From KBS50 sp042666615 (lineage in GTDB: Bacteria > Actinomycetota > Actinomycetes > Mycobacteriales > Micromonosporaceae), in NCBI RefSeq assembly GCF_042666615.1, contig NZ_JBHTDD010000005.1, positions 213,031 through 277,030 on the forward strand: a stretch of 64,000 nucleotides of DNA, read 5' to 3'. Below, one piece after another: positions 41,505 through 50,503 of this stretch (position 1 is the stretch's first letter; the number at the start of each line of letters is the position of its first letter). The notes under the pieces were generated by a model that saw only the letters and a list, made by a program, of their open reading frames with translations, had not been told where the DNA came from and ran no database searches. The position numbers were made by a program, and so were the translations under genes.

Positions 41505-43186
41505 GGCCGCGCGTGGTGGGCGCCATCGCCCTCGCCGACTTCCGCGAACGGGTACGCCGGCCGGCGTACCTGATGATCCTGCTGACCGCGGTGCTGCTGG
41601 GTTATGTGGCCGTGCCCGCGGCGGACGCGCGCTGGACGGTCGTCAGCCTCGGCGCGTACCGGGGGAGCTACGACAGTGCCTACGTCGGCACGGTGACCGC
41701 GCTTGCCGGCGGGCTGTGGTTGAGTCTGGGCGGCTTCTACGCGATCAGGGTGGCGGTGGAACGGGACCGGACCAGCGGGGTCGGTCAACTGCTCGCGGCC
41801 AGCCCGGTGCGCACCACGGGTTACCTGCTCGGCAAGTTCACAAGCAACCTGATGGTGCTGGGCTCGATGGCCGCGATGCTGGTGCTTACCGCCGGCGTGA
41901 TGCAGGTGGCCCGGGGCGAGTCCCGGACCGTCGATCCCGTGGCGCTGGTGCTGCCGTACCTCCTGCTGACCGTCCCCGTGCTGGCCGCCACCGCGGCGAT
42001 GGCGGTGCTGTTCGAGACCGTGCCGGTGCTGCGGGCCGGGCTGGGCAACATCGTGTGGTTTTTGTTGGCCATGATCGGGCTGATCGTGGCCGCCTCGCCG
42101 GCCGCGCCGCTCGGCGGCCTGGGGGTGCGACCGTTCGCCGAGTCGGTCCGCGCGGACCTGGCGGCCCAGCGGCTGCCCGTGCAGGAACTCGGCATCGGCC
42201 TGATGTACCTCGACCAGCCGCCCCGGCCGTTCGCCTGGTCCGGGCTGGACGTGACCACGGAGTTCCTCGCGCAACGCGGTGCGTTGATCGCGCTCGCGGC
42301 CGGATTGGCTATGCTGCCGGCCCTCTGGTTCGGCCGCTTCGATCCGGCCCGCGGCCGGGGCCGCACGGCTCCGGGTCCCGAGGGCTCGGCTCCGGTGGGC
42401 TCGGCTCCGGGTTCCTGTGGCGCGGGTCCGGTCCCGGTCGGCCCGGCGCCGGCTCCGGCGGTCCCGGCGTCGCCTCCGCTGGTCCCGGCGCCGGCGCCGG
42501 TGGTACCGGCGTCGCCCGGTGGGCCGGTCGGCGGTCTTGCCGGGCACCTGCCCCGGGTGATGACCGCACCCCGGTCCGGGCACGCGTTCGGCCGGGTGCT
42601 CGCCGGTGAACTGCGGGTCCTGACCCGTGCGGGGTCGGTGTGGTGGTGGCTTGGCGTGGCGGTGCTGACCGTCCTCGCCCTGGTCTTGCCGCTTTCGGTG
42701 GCTACCGGGCCAATGCTGCTCGCGACGGGCATCTGGCCGATTCTGCTCTGGGCTCGACTCGGCACCCAGCCGGTCGCATACGGGGTGGACGCGCTATTCG
42801 GCGGATACCCAGCGATACGCGTCCGGCTGTCGGCCGAGTGGACGGCGGGTCTGCTGGTGACCGTCCTGGTCGGACTTGGCCCGGCGGCGCGGATGGCGTT
42901 GGCGGCCGACCGGGCAGCAGCGGTGGCATGGGCGGCTGGCTGCCTGTTCGTGCCGTCCCTCGCCATCGCCTGTGGTGTGCTCAGCCGCACCAACCGGCTG
43001 TTCCAGGTGCTCTACCTGCCGGTGTGGTACGCCATCGTCAATGACATCGCCGCGGTCGACGTGCTCGGTGCGCTGCGGGTTGATGGGCAACCCGCCGGTC
43101 CGCCGCCGCTCGCCGTGGTGGGACTGGCCGGTGGCCTGTTCGCCGTCGCGACCGTCGTGGTCTCGATCCGGCACGCCCGCCGGTGA
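41501..43186 (+). CDS. ABC-2-type permease
   Basis: The 561-residue product is read from the ATG at 41501. It has two sets of about six hydrophobic segments, resembling two fused ABC-2 permease halves (ALADFRERVRRPAYLMILL at the start of the first, GELRVLTRAGSVWWWLG at the start of the second). The linker at about residues 285-345 is a Gly/Pro/Ala/Ser-rich low-complexity stretch from degenerate repeats (42370-42535). With the ATPase it would export an unknown envelope component or drug. Confidence 0.88.
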   Translation: MRPRVVGAIALADFRERVRRPAYLMILLTAVLLGYVAVPAADARWTVVSLGAYRGSYDSAYVGTVTALAGGLWLSLGGFYAIRVAVERDRTSGVGQLLAASPVRTTGYLLGKFTSNLMVLGSMAAMLVLTAGVMQVARGESRTVDPVALVLPYLLLTVPVLAATAAMAVLFETVPVLRAGLGNIVWFLLAMIGLIVAASPAAPLGGLGVRPFAESVRADLAAQRLPVQELGIGLMYLDQPPRPFAWSGLDVTTEFLAQRGALIALAAGLAMLPALWFGRFDPARGRGRTAPGPEGSAPVGSAPGSCGAGPVPVGPAPAPAVPASPPLVPAPAPVVPASPGGPVGGLAGHLPRVMTAPRSGHAFGRVLAGELRVLTRAGSVWWWLGVAVLTVLALVLPLSVATGPMLLATGIWPILLWARLGTQPVAYGVDALFGGYPAIRVRLSAEWTAGLLVTVLVGLGPAARMALAADRAAAVAWAAGCLFVPSLAIACGVLSRTNRLFQVLYLPVWYAIVNDIAAVDVLGALRVDGQPAGPPPLAVVGLAGGLFAVATVVVSIRHARR

Positions 43187-43761
43187 TGCCTCTGCCGGAA
43201 CCGCAGTCCGTCCACGTTGTCCGGCAAGACGAACCGATTGACCCGGAGACAGCTGGATCTTGGACAGATGTCGTCCTATCTGGACGGAATTTGTCCAAGA
43301 TCTCGATCCCGTCGGGACAGTGTGTCACGTCGGATCAAACGAGCGTCCTGGCATTGGTCGACTCACTGTCGGCGATGTAGGGGTGTCGCTGAGGGCGGGA
43401 CCGCCCCGCTTCGCCGACATTGAGTCGATCACGGCTAGCGTGGCGTTTACGAGCCCTGGTCTATCGACAGAATGATCGAAGTGGATCCTGCTCCTCAACG
43501 TCGCGTGGGCGGACGTTGTCTCTCGTCGCCCTTCGGGCATGCTGTGCCATTCGCAACAGCTACTCAGCGCTAACTCGATCCCTTGCTCAGTAGCATTGGC
43601 CATAGACAATAAAGCGAGCCTGGCGCGGGTGTTGCGCGGGCTACAGCAGCGCAAAGGGACACGCGTCCTCTGACTGAGGGTCGAACAACGTCGCACTACG
43701 TAGTCATCAGTATTGCGTCGGAACTTGACCTTCGAGCTGGTCGAGGGCTCATGGTGGCTGC
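43187..43761. other. 575-base non-coding region with an 11-bp inverted repeat
   Basis: No frame here looks coding: the longest (minus 43325-43696) lacks a ribosome site, domain or normal codon bias, and base composition is less GC-rich than neighbouring genes. GATCTTGGACA (43256-43266) pairs exactly with TGTCCAAGATC (43292-43302), and the loop contains a nested GTCC/GGAC pair. A shorter GGGCGG-GA-CCGCCC hairpin is at 43393-43406. It may hold a terminator for the ABC operon and a decayed insert or an untranslated RNA. Confidence 0.6.
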
Positions 43762-44334
43762 GTGACTACGACCAACGAACCTGCCGCGACCCAGCCCGCC
43801 GCGACCGAGCCGGCCGCGCCCCAGCCGTCCAAGCCTGCCGCGGCCGGGCCGCCCACGCAGGGGCTTGACGAGATGATGGCGAAGATCGGTGCCGCCGTCG
43901 CGCTCGGGCGGTCGGGGCAGCGCGCCGAGGCCCGCGAGACGCTCGCCGCGCTCTGGGCACAGGCCGGCGACGCCTTCCAGCGCTGCACGATCGCGCACTA
44001 CCTGGCCGATCTCCAGGAGACCACGGAGGCGGAACTCGGCTGGGACGAGCGGGCCCTGGCCGCGGTCGCCGGCCGCATCGACGAGCGGGCCGAACAGTAT
44101 CCGCACGCTCCGCAGGTGCGGGCGTTCCTGCCGTCGCTGCACCTCAACCTCGCCGACTGCCACCGCCGGTTGGGCGACACCGAGCGCGCGCACCAGCACC
44201 TGGCCACCGCCCGGGAGTTCCTGGACGCACTGCCGGACGACGGGTACGGCGAGTTGATGCGCGACGCGATCCGGCACGTCACTGACGCCCTGGCGGCCGG
44301 GTCGACGGAACCACTGGCATCCCACCCGCGTTGA
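43762..44334 (+). CDS. TPR-like hypothetical protein
   Basis: The 190-residue product (GTG at 43762) has an Ala/Pro/Thr-rich N-terminus (residues 1-32) then helical, TPR-like pairs: GLDEMMAKIGAAVALGRSGQRAEARETLAALW and SLHLNLADCHRRLGDTERAHQHLATAREFL. Such proteins usually mediate protein contacts. No function can be assigned. It ends 18 bases before a perfect terminator hairpin. Confidence 0.75.
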   Translation: MTTTNEPAATQPAATEPAAPQPSKPAAAGPPTQGLDEMMAKIGAAVALGRSGQRAEARETLAALWAQAGDAFQRCTIAHYLADLQETTEAELGWDERALAAVAGRIDERAEQYPHAPQVRAFLPSLHLNLADCHRRLGDTERAHQHLATAREFLDALPDDGYGELMRDAIRHVTDALAAGSTEPLASHPR

Positions 44335-44352
44335 TCGTCGCGATGTGCGGCG

Positions 44353-44387
44353 TGTCGGGGGGTTGCGGCGACCGCAACCCCCCGACA
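44353..44387. terminator. 16-bp perfect hairpin, bidirectional terminator
   Basis: TGTCGGGGGGTTGCGG (44353-44368) pairs perfectly with 44372-44387 around a CGA loop. It lies between two convergent genes (TPR-like gene and PIG-L deacetylase), so it can stop transcripts from both sides. There is no T-tract, as is common in actinobacteria. Confidence 0.9.
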
Positions 44388-44390
44388 TCC

Positions 44391-44460
44391 CGCGAACCGA
44401 GTCGATCTCGCCCGCGAACCGAGTCGATGTCGACACTGCCGGTCCGCGAATCGGGTCGAT
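44391..44460. repeat. three 16-bp direct repeats CGCGAACCGAGTCGAT
   Basis: Copies are at 44391-44406, 44413-44428 and 44445-44460 (last with two changes), separated by 6 and 16 bases. They lie between the terminator hairpin and the 3' end of the PIG-L gene, within non-coding DNA. Confidence 0.9.
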
Positions 44461-44476
44461 GCGCGTGGCGAGCCGG

Positions 44477-47221
44477 TCAGCCCACCTTGAGCTGCGAGGC
44501 GAGGGTGCCCGCGCCGTCCGGTGCGGCCCAGCCCGCGAGCGCCCGCGGGTTGGCGCCGAGCGCCCGGGTCAGCGGTACGGTCACCGTCACCCGACCCGCC
44601 CCGGCCACCGGCACGACAAGCGTGCCGACCACCCCGGCCGAGTCGACCACGAACACGTGCGCCGAGCCGGCGCCGGTGGCCCGCAACCGCACCGTGACGC
44701 CGGAACCGCCGGCCTCACCGACCCGGGCCGAGGTGACCCAGCCGCTCTGGTCGCGGGGCGCGGCCGGTCCACCGGACAGCGGTACGTCGATCCGGACCGC
44801 CTGCTCGATGCTCTGCGGCGAGTCCACGCTGGCCAGCGCGTCGCTCGGGATCACCGGCTCGTCCGCCGGGCGGTCCGGCGGCGCCGGAAGGTCCGCCAGC
44901 CGGGCCACGCCCCACCGGTACGGGTCGCCCTGCACGCCACCCCACGTCGACCAGCCGATCCGGGTCTGACCGGTCTTGTCCTGGGTGTCTGAGTCGTACA
45001 CCAGGATGTTCAGCCCCAGCCGGTCCGGATGGACCGCGTCGGGCAACTCGGCGAGCGGGATCGCCGTCTCCACGACGTACCCGGTGTCGGAGACGGTGCT
45101 GGCCCACCGCACACCCGGCGCCGTCTCGGCGGCCGGGCCCTGGTGGTTGTCGGCGTCGCGCAGCGCGCACGCCGGCCCCTCGGCGGTGAACGGCAACACC
45201 GCGAGCTTCATCGTGGTCGAGGTGTTCTCACTGGTGCCGCGCGGGTCGAGGGCGATCTCGACGCTGTCGGTACGCCAGTGCCGCTTGCAGTCGGCGGTGG
45301 CCAGGGCGGTGCCTCGCACGTCGTCGTTGACCTGAACCGCGATGTGCAGGGTGTCGCCGCTGCGGGTCAGCCGCGCGGTGCCCGAACAGTCGGCGGCCGA
45401 GTCACACGCACTGCCCTCCCAGACGCGGGAGATGTCCAGCGGGTCACCGGGATACTCGCCGTCGCCGAGCACCCCGTCGACGACCGGAGCCGTCCCCGCC
45501 GGTTCGATCGTGGTGGTGGGGACGAGTTCCAGGGCCGGCCTGGTGACAGACGTCCCGCCGCCCTCGGTGGTGGCCGTGACCGTGTACGCGTAGTCGCCCC
45601 CCGTGTTGCTGGTCGGCAGCGCGGCGTCGGTGTTCGTCACGACGAACGTGACGGTGGCCGAGGAGCCGGGCGCCAGCCCGGTGAACGGCCTGCTCGCCGC
45701 GTCGGCGGTGAACCCGTCCGGCAGGTCCAGTGTGACGGTGCCGGACCGGGCGGTGTCGCTGTGGTTCGTCACGGTGTACGCGATCGACCGGGAACCGCCG
45801 GAGCCGATGGTGAGCACCGGCAGCACGAAGCCGCGCAACTGGGCCACGCCGACCTCGGCCGCCCACGACTCGAACTCGCCCACCTGCGGCAGTAGCTGCT
45901 GCTGGACCCGTACATCGGGGGTGATCTCCACCTGGTGGGCGGTGTGCCCGGCACCGGCGGCGGTGGCCAGCGTTGCCTCGATCCGGGCCCGGGAGCCCGG
46001 TTCGGCGCCGGCGGGTGGCGTGACGGTGAAGGTCGCGGTGGCCGTGGCACCGGGGCGTACCCGCCCGAGCGCACCGTCACCGCTGACCGTCCACCCGTCC
46101 GGCACCGTCAACTCCACCGTGGACCGACCGAGGTTCCCGGCCTTGGCCGCGGTCACCGTCGCGGTGACGGTGAGCGGCTCGCCCGGACGGACGTCGAACG
46201 GGGCGTCGAGGGAGAAGGTGGTGCCCAGCGGCACGGTCCCGGCCGGCCGGGTGAGCGCACCGTCCAGGATGGCGGTCGGGGCGGCGGCGGCCGGCGTGCC
46301 GGCGAGCGGGTACGGCACCCGGGAGTCGACGAGCGTGAACCGGTCGCAGCCGAGCTGCGCCGGATCGGTGGGTACGTCGGGGAAGCCGGCCCAGCCCTGC
46401 GAGGCGTACTCCCGCTGGGCGTCCCGTTCGATGGCGGCCCAGGTGCGGCCCTGCCGCTGGGAAACGGCGCCCGACCAGACGCCGTAGATGTCCTGCGACG
46501 GGTCGACCGGCTCGAAGGTGTCCACGCAGGACGGTCCGGTCGGGCCGGTCCCACGGGCCCGGTTCAGCAGGATCTTCGCCGGCGCCCAGGGCTTGAGTCT
46601 CTCGTCGCGGAGCTGTTCGGGGAACGCGTTCGGGTCAGCGGCGGCGTAGTAGGCCGCGATGGCTTGCCGGGCGGACTCCTGGTGGTTGCCGTGGTTGCCC
46701 GGTGACGGCGCCGGGTCCATGGTGATCAGGATTTCCGGCCGGGTCTGCCGGACCAGCCGGACGACCCGGGCCAGCGTGTCGCGTTCGTCCCAGACCTGCT
46801 GGCTCAGCGGGGCCGAGACGGTGTAGTAGAAGTCCACCTTGTCGAGGTTGAACACCTCGGTGATGCCAGCCTTGCCGACGGCCCGCCGTTCCTCGCCCTC
46901 GCGGAGCAGACCGAGGGCCGGACCTTCCTCGGGGCCGACGGCGTTGCCGCCGCCCTCGCCCCGGGTGATGGTGACGACGCCGGTACGGATGTCATTGGTT
47001 TCCCGCCACTGCCCCAGGGTGGACAGGGTGCCGGCCTCGTCGTCGGGGTGTGCCCCGACGAACAGGACGTCCAGGTCGACCGGGGTACCGGCCGAGGTGG
47101 ACGGCTTCGGTGGAAGCGGTCCGGCGGCGGTGGCCGGTGCGCCGGGGAACGTTCCCGCCGCCAGTGCCGCCACGGTCAGGACGGCGGTGGCCCGGCCGGT
47201 TCGGGATGAGCGGACTCGCAT
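44477..47221 (-). CDS. exported PIG-L/LmbE deacetylase with sugar-binding-like domains
   Basis: The 914-residue protein starts at the ATG ending at 47221 with GGAGG upstream. It has a Sec signal (residues 1-33), then a PIG-L/LmbE zinc deacetylase domain (about 50-310) with AHPDDE near residue 57 and GNHGNHQES near 176. Two NEW3-like beta domains follow (about 335-430, 470-560), then a family 9 carbohydrate-binding-like domain (about 580-770: VVDGVLGDGEYPGD, WRTDSVEIALDPRG, AIPLAELP) and a final beta domain. PIG-L enzymes remove N-acetyl from GlcNAc-inositol compounds and related amino sugars. It is the last gene of the ABC sugar-import operon, so it likely prepares the substrate outside the cell. 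Confidence 0.9.
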   Translation of the reverse strand: MRVRSSRTGRATAVLTVAALAAGTFPGAPATAAGPLPPKPSTSAGTPVDLDVLFVGAHPDDEAGTLSTLGQWRETNDIRTGVVTITRGEGGGNAVGPEEGPALGLLREGEERRAVGKAGITEVFNLDKVDFYYTVSAPLSQQVWDERDTLARVVRLVRQTRPEILITMDPAPSPGNHGNHQESARQAIAAYYAAADPNAFPEQLRDERLKPWAPAKILLNRARGTGPTGPSCVDTFEPVDPSQDIYGVWSGAVSQRQGRTWAAIERDAQREYASQGWAGFPDVPTDPAQLGCDRFTLVDSRVPYPLAGTPAAAAPTAILDGALTRPAGTVPLGTTFSLDAPFDVRPGEPLTVTATVTAAKAGNLGRSTVELTVPDGWTVSGDGALGRVRPGATATATFTVTPPAGAEPGSRARIEATLATAAGAGHTAHQVEITPDVRVQQQLLPQVGEFESWAAEVGVAQLRGFVLPVLTIGSGGSRSIAYTVTNHSDTARSGTVTLDLPDGFTADAASRPFTGLAPGSSATVTFVVTNTDAALPTSNTGGDYAYTVTATTEGGGTSVTRPALELVPTTTIEPAGTAPVVDGVLGDGEYPGDPLDISRVWEGSACDSAADCSGTARLTRSGDTLHIAVQVNDDVRGTALATADCKRHWRTDSVEIALDPRGTSENTSTTMKLAVLPFTAEGPACALRDADNHQGPAAETAPGVRWASTVSDTGYVVETAIPLAELPDAVHPDRLGLNILVYDSDTQDKTGQTRIGWSTWGGVQGDPYRWGVARLADLPAPPDRPADEPVIPSDALASVDSPQSIEQAVRIDVPLSGGPAAPRDQSGWVTSARVGEAGGSGVTVRLRATGAGSAHVFVVDSAGVVGTLVVPVAGAGRVTVTVPLTRALGANPRALAGWAAPDGAGTLASQLKVG

Positions 47222-47293
47222 GCTGCCTCCAGTATGTGGGGGAGTTGGTGCCCGTACTGGTGGTGCGCTGGTGCCGGTGCCGAAATCCCGGGC

Positions 47294-48118
47294 CTACTCG
47301 CGGACAGCGCCCTCGAGCATGCCCTGGATGAAGCGGCGTTGCAGGAACAGGTAGAGGATGACCACCGGGGCGGCGACGAGCACCGCGCCGGCGGCGAGCA
47401 GGGTGAAGCCGGAGGTGTACTGGCCCTGGAAGAAGGCCAGCCCGAGCGGTGCGGTCAGCAACTCCCCGCTGGGCGCCATGACCAGCGGGATCAGGAACTC
47501 GTTCCAGGTCCACATGAAGGTCAGCACGACAAGCGTGGTCACCGCCGGCCGGCCGAGCGGCACCAGGATGCGCCACAGGATCGTCCACGAGCCGGCGCCG
47601 TCGAGCCGGGCCGCCTCGACCATCGACGGCGGGCTGGCCCGGAAGTAGGCGCGCATCCAGAAGGTGCCGAACGCCACCGACTGCGCCACCTGGGGCAGCG
47701 CGATCGCCCAGAAGGTGTCGGTGAGCCCGAGCGTGCGCAGGTCGAAGTAGAGCGGCACCACGATCGCCTCGGCCGGCACCATGATGCCGAGCAGGAACAG
47801 GTAGAACAGCACGTTGCGGCCGCGGAACGGCATGGTGCCGAAGGCGTACCCGCTCATCACCGACAACACCGTCGCGCAGGTCACCACGAAGGCGGAGACC
47901 GTGACGCTGGTGAGCATCGACTGCCCGAACCGGCCCTGCCGCCACGCGGCGGTGAAGTTCTCCGGGTGTACGCCGAGCACGCCGGCACCTGCCGATCCGG
48001 TGGCGCTGTCGTCCGGGCCGAGCGCCGCCATCAGGATGGTCAGCACCGGCCAGAGCGCGTACGCGGCGAAGGCGAACAGGATCAGGTAGTTGGCGGCCCG
48101 CTCACCCCTGGAGATCAT
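47294..48118 (-). CDS. carbohydrate ABC transporter permease, MalG type
   Basis: The 274-residue protein has six transmembrane segments and the EAA loop with VEAARLDGAGSWTILWRILVPLGRPA. It pairs with the adjacent MalF-type permease, overlapping its stop by four bases. Substrate set by the binding protein two genes upstream. An ATPase gene (MsiK-type, shared by several systems in actinomycetes) is not in this locus. Confidence 0.93.
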   Translation of the reverse strand: MISRGERAANYLILFAFAAYALWPVLTILMAALGPDDSATGSAGAGVLGVHPENFTAAWRQGRFGQSMLTSVTVSAFVVTCATVLSVMSGYAFGTMPFRGRNVLFYLFLLGIMVPAEAIVVPLYFDLRTLGLTDTFWAIALPQVAQSVAFGTFWMRAYFRASPPSMVEAARLDGAGSWTILWRILVPLGRPAVTTLVVLTFMWTWNEFLIPLVMAPSGELLTAPLGLAFFQGQYTSGFTLLAAGAVLVAAPVVILYLFLQRRFIQGMLEGAVRE

Positions 48119-49095
48119 TCTGAGCCACTCTCCCGGTCGGCGATCCGGTTGACCCCGAGGCTGATCAGGAAGATCAGCGCGGTCAGCACCACGGCAACGG
48201 CGGTCGCCGAGCCCACCTCGCCCAGCTCGAACGCCCGGCGGTAGACCTCGTACGACGGCACCGAGGTCGAGTTGCCGGGCCCGCCGCTGGTGGTCACGTA
48301 GATCAGGTCGAAGGTCTTCAGCGCGGCGATGATGGTGAGGGTCAGCGCGACCGCCACCTCGCCGCGCACGGCCGGCAGGGTGACCGCGAAGAACTCGCGC
48401 GCCGGGCTGGCACCGTCGAGGCGGGCGGCCTCGTACCGTTCCGACGGGATCCGGCTCATGCCGGCCATCAGCAGGACGGTGACCAGGCCGAGCTGCACCC
48501 AGGTGCCGATCAGACCGACGGCCGGCAGGGCGAGCGTGTAGTCGCCGAGCCAGCCGCGGGTGAGGCCGTCGAGCCCGATCGCGCGCAGCGCGCCGTTCAG
48601 CGGCCCGTCCGGGTCGTAGATCCGCCGCCAGGCCACGGCCACCACGACCATGGCCACGACCTGCGGCAGGAACACGACGGTACGGAAGAAGGCCAGCCCG
48701 CGTACCTTGGCGCGGGTGAGCAGGGCGGCCAGCGGCAGGCCGAGCAGCACCGGCAGCACCGCGTAGAAGCCGATGAGCACCAGCGCATGCCCGAACGACG
48801 CCCGCAGGTCGGGGTCGCCGAGCACGTCGGCGTAGTTGGCCAGGCCGACGAACGTGCCGAGGGTGGCCCCGTCGTACTCGTACAGGGAGAACTGCGCGGA
48901 GCGGATCAGCGGGTAGAGCAGGAAGGCCGCGTAGACCGCGAACGCGGGCAGCAGGTACGCCAGGGGTAACCAGCCCGACCGTCTCCCGGGTCGGCGCTGG
49001 GCACGATTACCGCGTCCGTGGTGGCGGGACGGTCCTGAGGGGACCGTCCCGCCCCGTGCCGCGGTGTCAGCCGTTTCCGTCGAGGAACTTGGCAT
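48115..49095 (-). CDS. carbohydrate ABC transporter permease, MalF type
   Basis: The 326-residue protein has a basic N-terminus, six transmembrane segments (first at PLAYLLPAFAVYAAFLL) and the EAA loop YEAARLDGASPAREFFAVTLPAV. The start is the ATG ending at 49095, which overlaps the 3' end of the binding-protein gene by 29 bases; no other ATG, GTG or TTG is seen in frame before the first membrane helix. A 13-bp hairpin lies inside its first codons. Confidence 0.92.
   Translation of the reverse strand: MPSSSTETADTAARGGTVPSGPSRHHGRGNRAQRRPGRRSGWLPLAYLLPAFAVYAAFLLYPLIRSAQFSLYEYDGATLGTFVGLANYADVLGDPDLRASFGHALVLIGFYAVLPVLLGLPLAALLTRAKVRGLAFFRTVVFLPQVVAMVVVAVAWRRIYDPDGPLNGALRAIGLDGLTRGWLGDYTLALPAVGLIGTWVQLGLVTVLLMAGMSRIPSERYEAARLDGASPAREFFAVTLPAVRGEVAVALTLTIIAALKTFDLIYVTTSGGPGNSTSVPSYEVYRRAFELGEVGSATAVAVVLTALIFLISLGVNRIADRESGSE
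49023..49053 (-). promoter_or_regulatory. 13-bp hairpin in the binding-protein/permease overlap
   Basis: GGCGGGACGGTCC (49041-49053 on the minus-strand reading, paired with 49023-49035) forms a perfect 13-bp stem with a 5-base loop, 14 bases after the binding-protein stop codon. It lies in the first 25 codons of the MalF-type gene. Such stems can protect the upstream mRNA and lower downstream expression. Confidence 0.85.
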
Positions 49096-50464
49096 TGTCG
49101 TCCTGCAGCTTCTGGAGGAACTGCTGCGGGTTGATCTTCTTCGCCATCAGGTCCTGCAGGGCCGCGCCGAGGGTGTCGCCCATCGTCGGGGTGGCGTAGT
49201 CCAGGTACGGCACCAGCCGGCCGGACTCGGTGGTGCTCCCGAAGGCGGTGAAGACGTCCCCCTGGACGCCGCCGGGCTTCTGCTGCTCGGCGGTCTCCAC
49301 CACCGGCATGTTGCCGGTCTTGGTGAGCGTGGACATCGCCTCCGAGCTGGTGATGAAGTTGATGTACGCGGCGGCGGCGTCCGGGTTCTTCGCCTTGCTG
49401 GTGACGGTGAAGGGCAGGCCGGTGCCGCCGGTCGCGGCGACCTTGCCGTCCGGGCCGGGCGGCGGTGCGACGAAGCCGACCTTGTCGCCCATGGCCTTGC
49501 CGAGGTCCGGTCCGAGCCAGGAACCGGCGATGAGGAAGACGCCCTGACCGGCGGCGAAGTTCTGCCACGCCTTGTCGTAGTCGGTGCCGTTCGGGCTGTC
49601 GTTGAAGTAGCCCGAGTTCACCCAGGTGACCAGTTCCTCAGCGGCCTTGGTGTTCTCCGGCGTGGTCCAGGACGCGCCGGAGCGCCCGAAGCCCAGGGTG
49701 GTGATGGTGTCGGCTGGGACGTGCTGGCCCTGGATGGTGCCGAAGACGTGCAACGCCGGCCACTTGTCCAGGTTGCCGAGCTGCAACGGGATCTCGCCGC
49801 GCTGCTTCGCGGTGGCCAGTGCGGCGGTGAACTCCGCCCACGTCTTCGGCGGCTGGATGCCGAGCGTGTTCAGCTTGTCCTTGCTGTAGAAGATGCCCAC
49901 GATCTCCCCGACCTGCGGCAGCCCGTAGACGTTGCCCTCGCCGAAGGTCTTGCCGTCGGGCGAGTAGCGCGAGTACTGGAGGACGCTGTCCGGGTAGCGG
50001 TCCGCCCATCCGTACGCCTTGGCCCACGGTTCCAGCGAGACGAGCTGCTGCGCCCGCACGAACGTGCCCATGTCGGCGCGGCCGTTGTTGGCCTGTACGA
50101 CGTCCGGAGCGTCGTTCCCGGACAGCGCGAGGCGCAGCGTGGCGCCGAGGTCGTCGAAGGAGCGCGACACCCGGTTGATGGTGATGTTCGGGTACTTGGC
50201 GTGGAAGGCTTCGTTGAGCGTCTTCATCTGCTCGTCCTGGCCGCCCCGGACCTCCTGGTCCCAGACGGTCAGGGTGACGTCCCCGAGCTTCGCGGCATCG
50301 GTCTGCACGGCCCGGTCGTCACCGCCGCCGGACGGCTTCTCGGAGTCCGACCCGGGTGCGCAGGCCGCCGCGCCGAGCACGCCCAGCGCGGTGACCAGTC
50401 CGGCGACGACCCGCAGCCGGGCCGGTATTCGTGGCCGGCGCGGCCGTTTCGGTGATCGAGACAT
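49067..50464 (-). CDS. extracellular sugar-binding lipoprotein of an ABC transporter (family 1 SBP)
   Basis: The 465-residue protein starts at the ATG ending at 50464. It has a basic N-terminus, a hydrophobic segment and a lipobox LGAAAC (lipidated Cys at residue 35), then a family 1 solute-binding fold (VTLTVWDQEVRGGQDEQMKTLNEAFHAKYPNI, FYSKDKLNTLGI, SEAMSTLTKTGNMPV). It would capture a mono- or oligosaccharide, inferred here to be an inositol-linked sugar. It lies 39 bases after the PfkB gene. Confidence 0.92.
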   Translation of the reverse strand: MSRSPKRPRRPRIPARLRVVAGLVTALGVLGAAACAPGSDSEKPSGGGDDRAVQTDAAKLGDVTLTVWDQEVRGGQDEQMKTLNEAFHAKYPNITINRVSRSFDDLGATLRLALSGNDAPDVVQANNGRADMGTFVRAQQLVSLEPWAKAYGWADRYPDSVLQYSRYSPDGKTFGEGNVYGLPQVGEIVGIFYSKDKLNTLGIQPPKTWAEFTAALATAKQRGEIPLQLGNLDKWPALHVFGTIQGQHVPADTITTLGFGRSGASWTTPENTKAAEELVTWVNSGYFNDSPNGTDYDKAWQNFAAGQGVFLIAGSWLGPDLGKAMGDKVGFVAPPPGPDGKVAATGGTGLPFTVTSKAKNPDAAAAYINFITSSEAMSTLTKTGNMPVVETAEQQKPGGVQGDVFTAFGSTTESGRLVPYLDYATPTMGDTLGAALQDLMAKKINPQQFLQKLQDDNAKFLDGNG

Positions 50465-50503
50465 GGATTGCTCCTTTTGGGGGCGGATAGGGTATTCGTT
50501 CTG

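Noticed and set aside
43325..43696. 123-residue minus-strand frame in the gene-free region
   Set aside because: No ribosome site, no domain, low GC at codon third positions compared with real genes.
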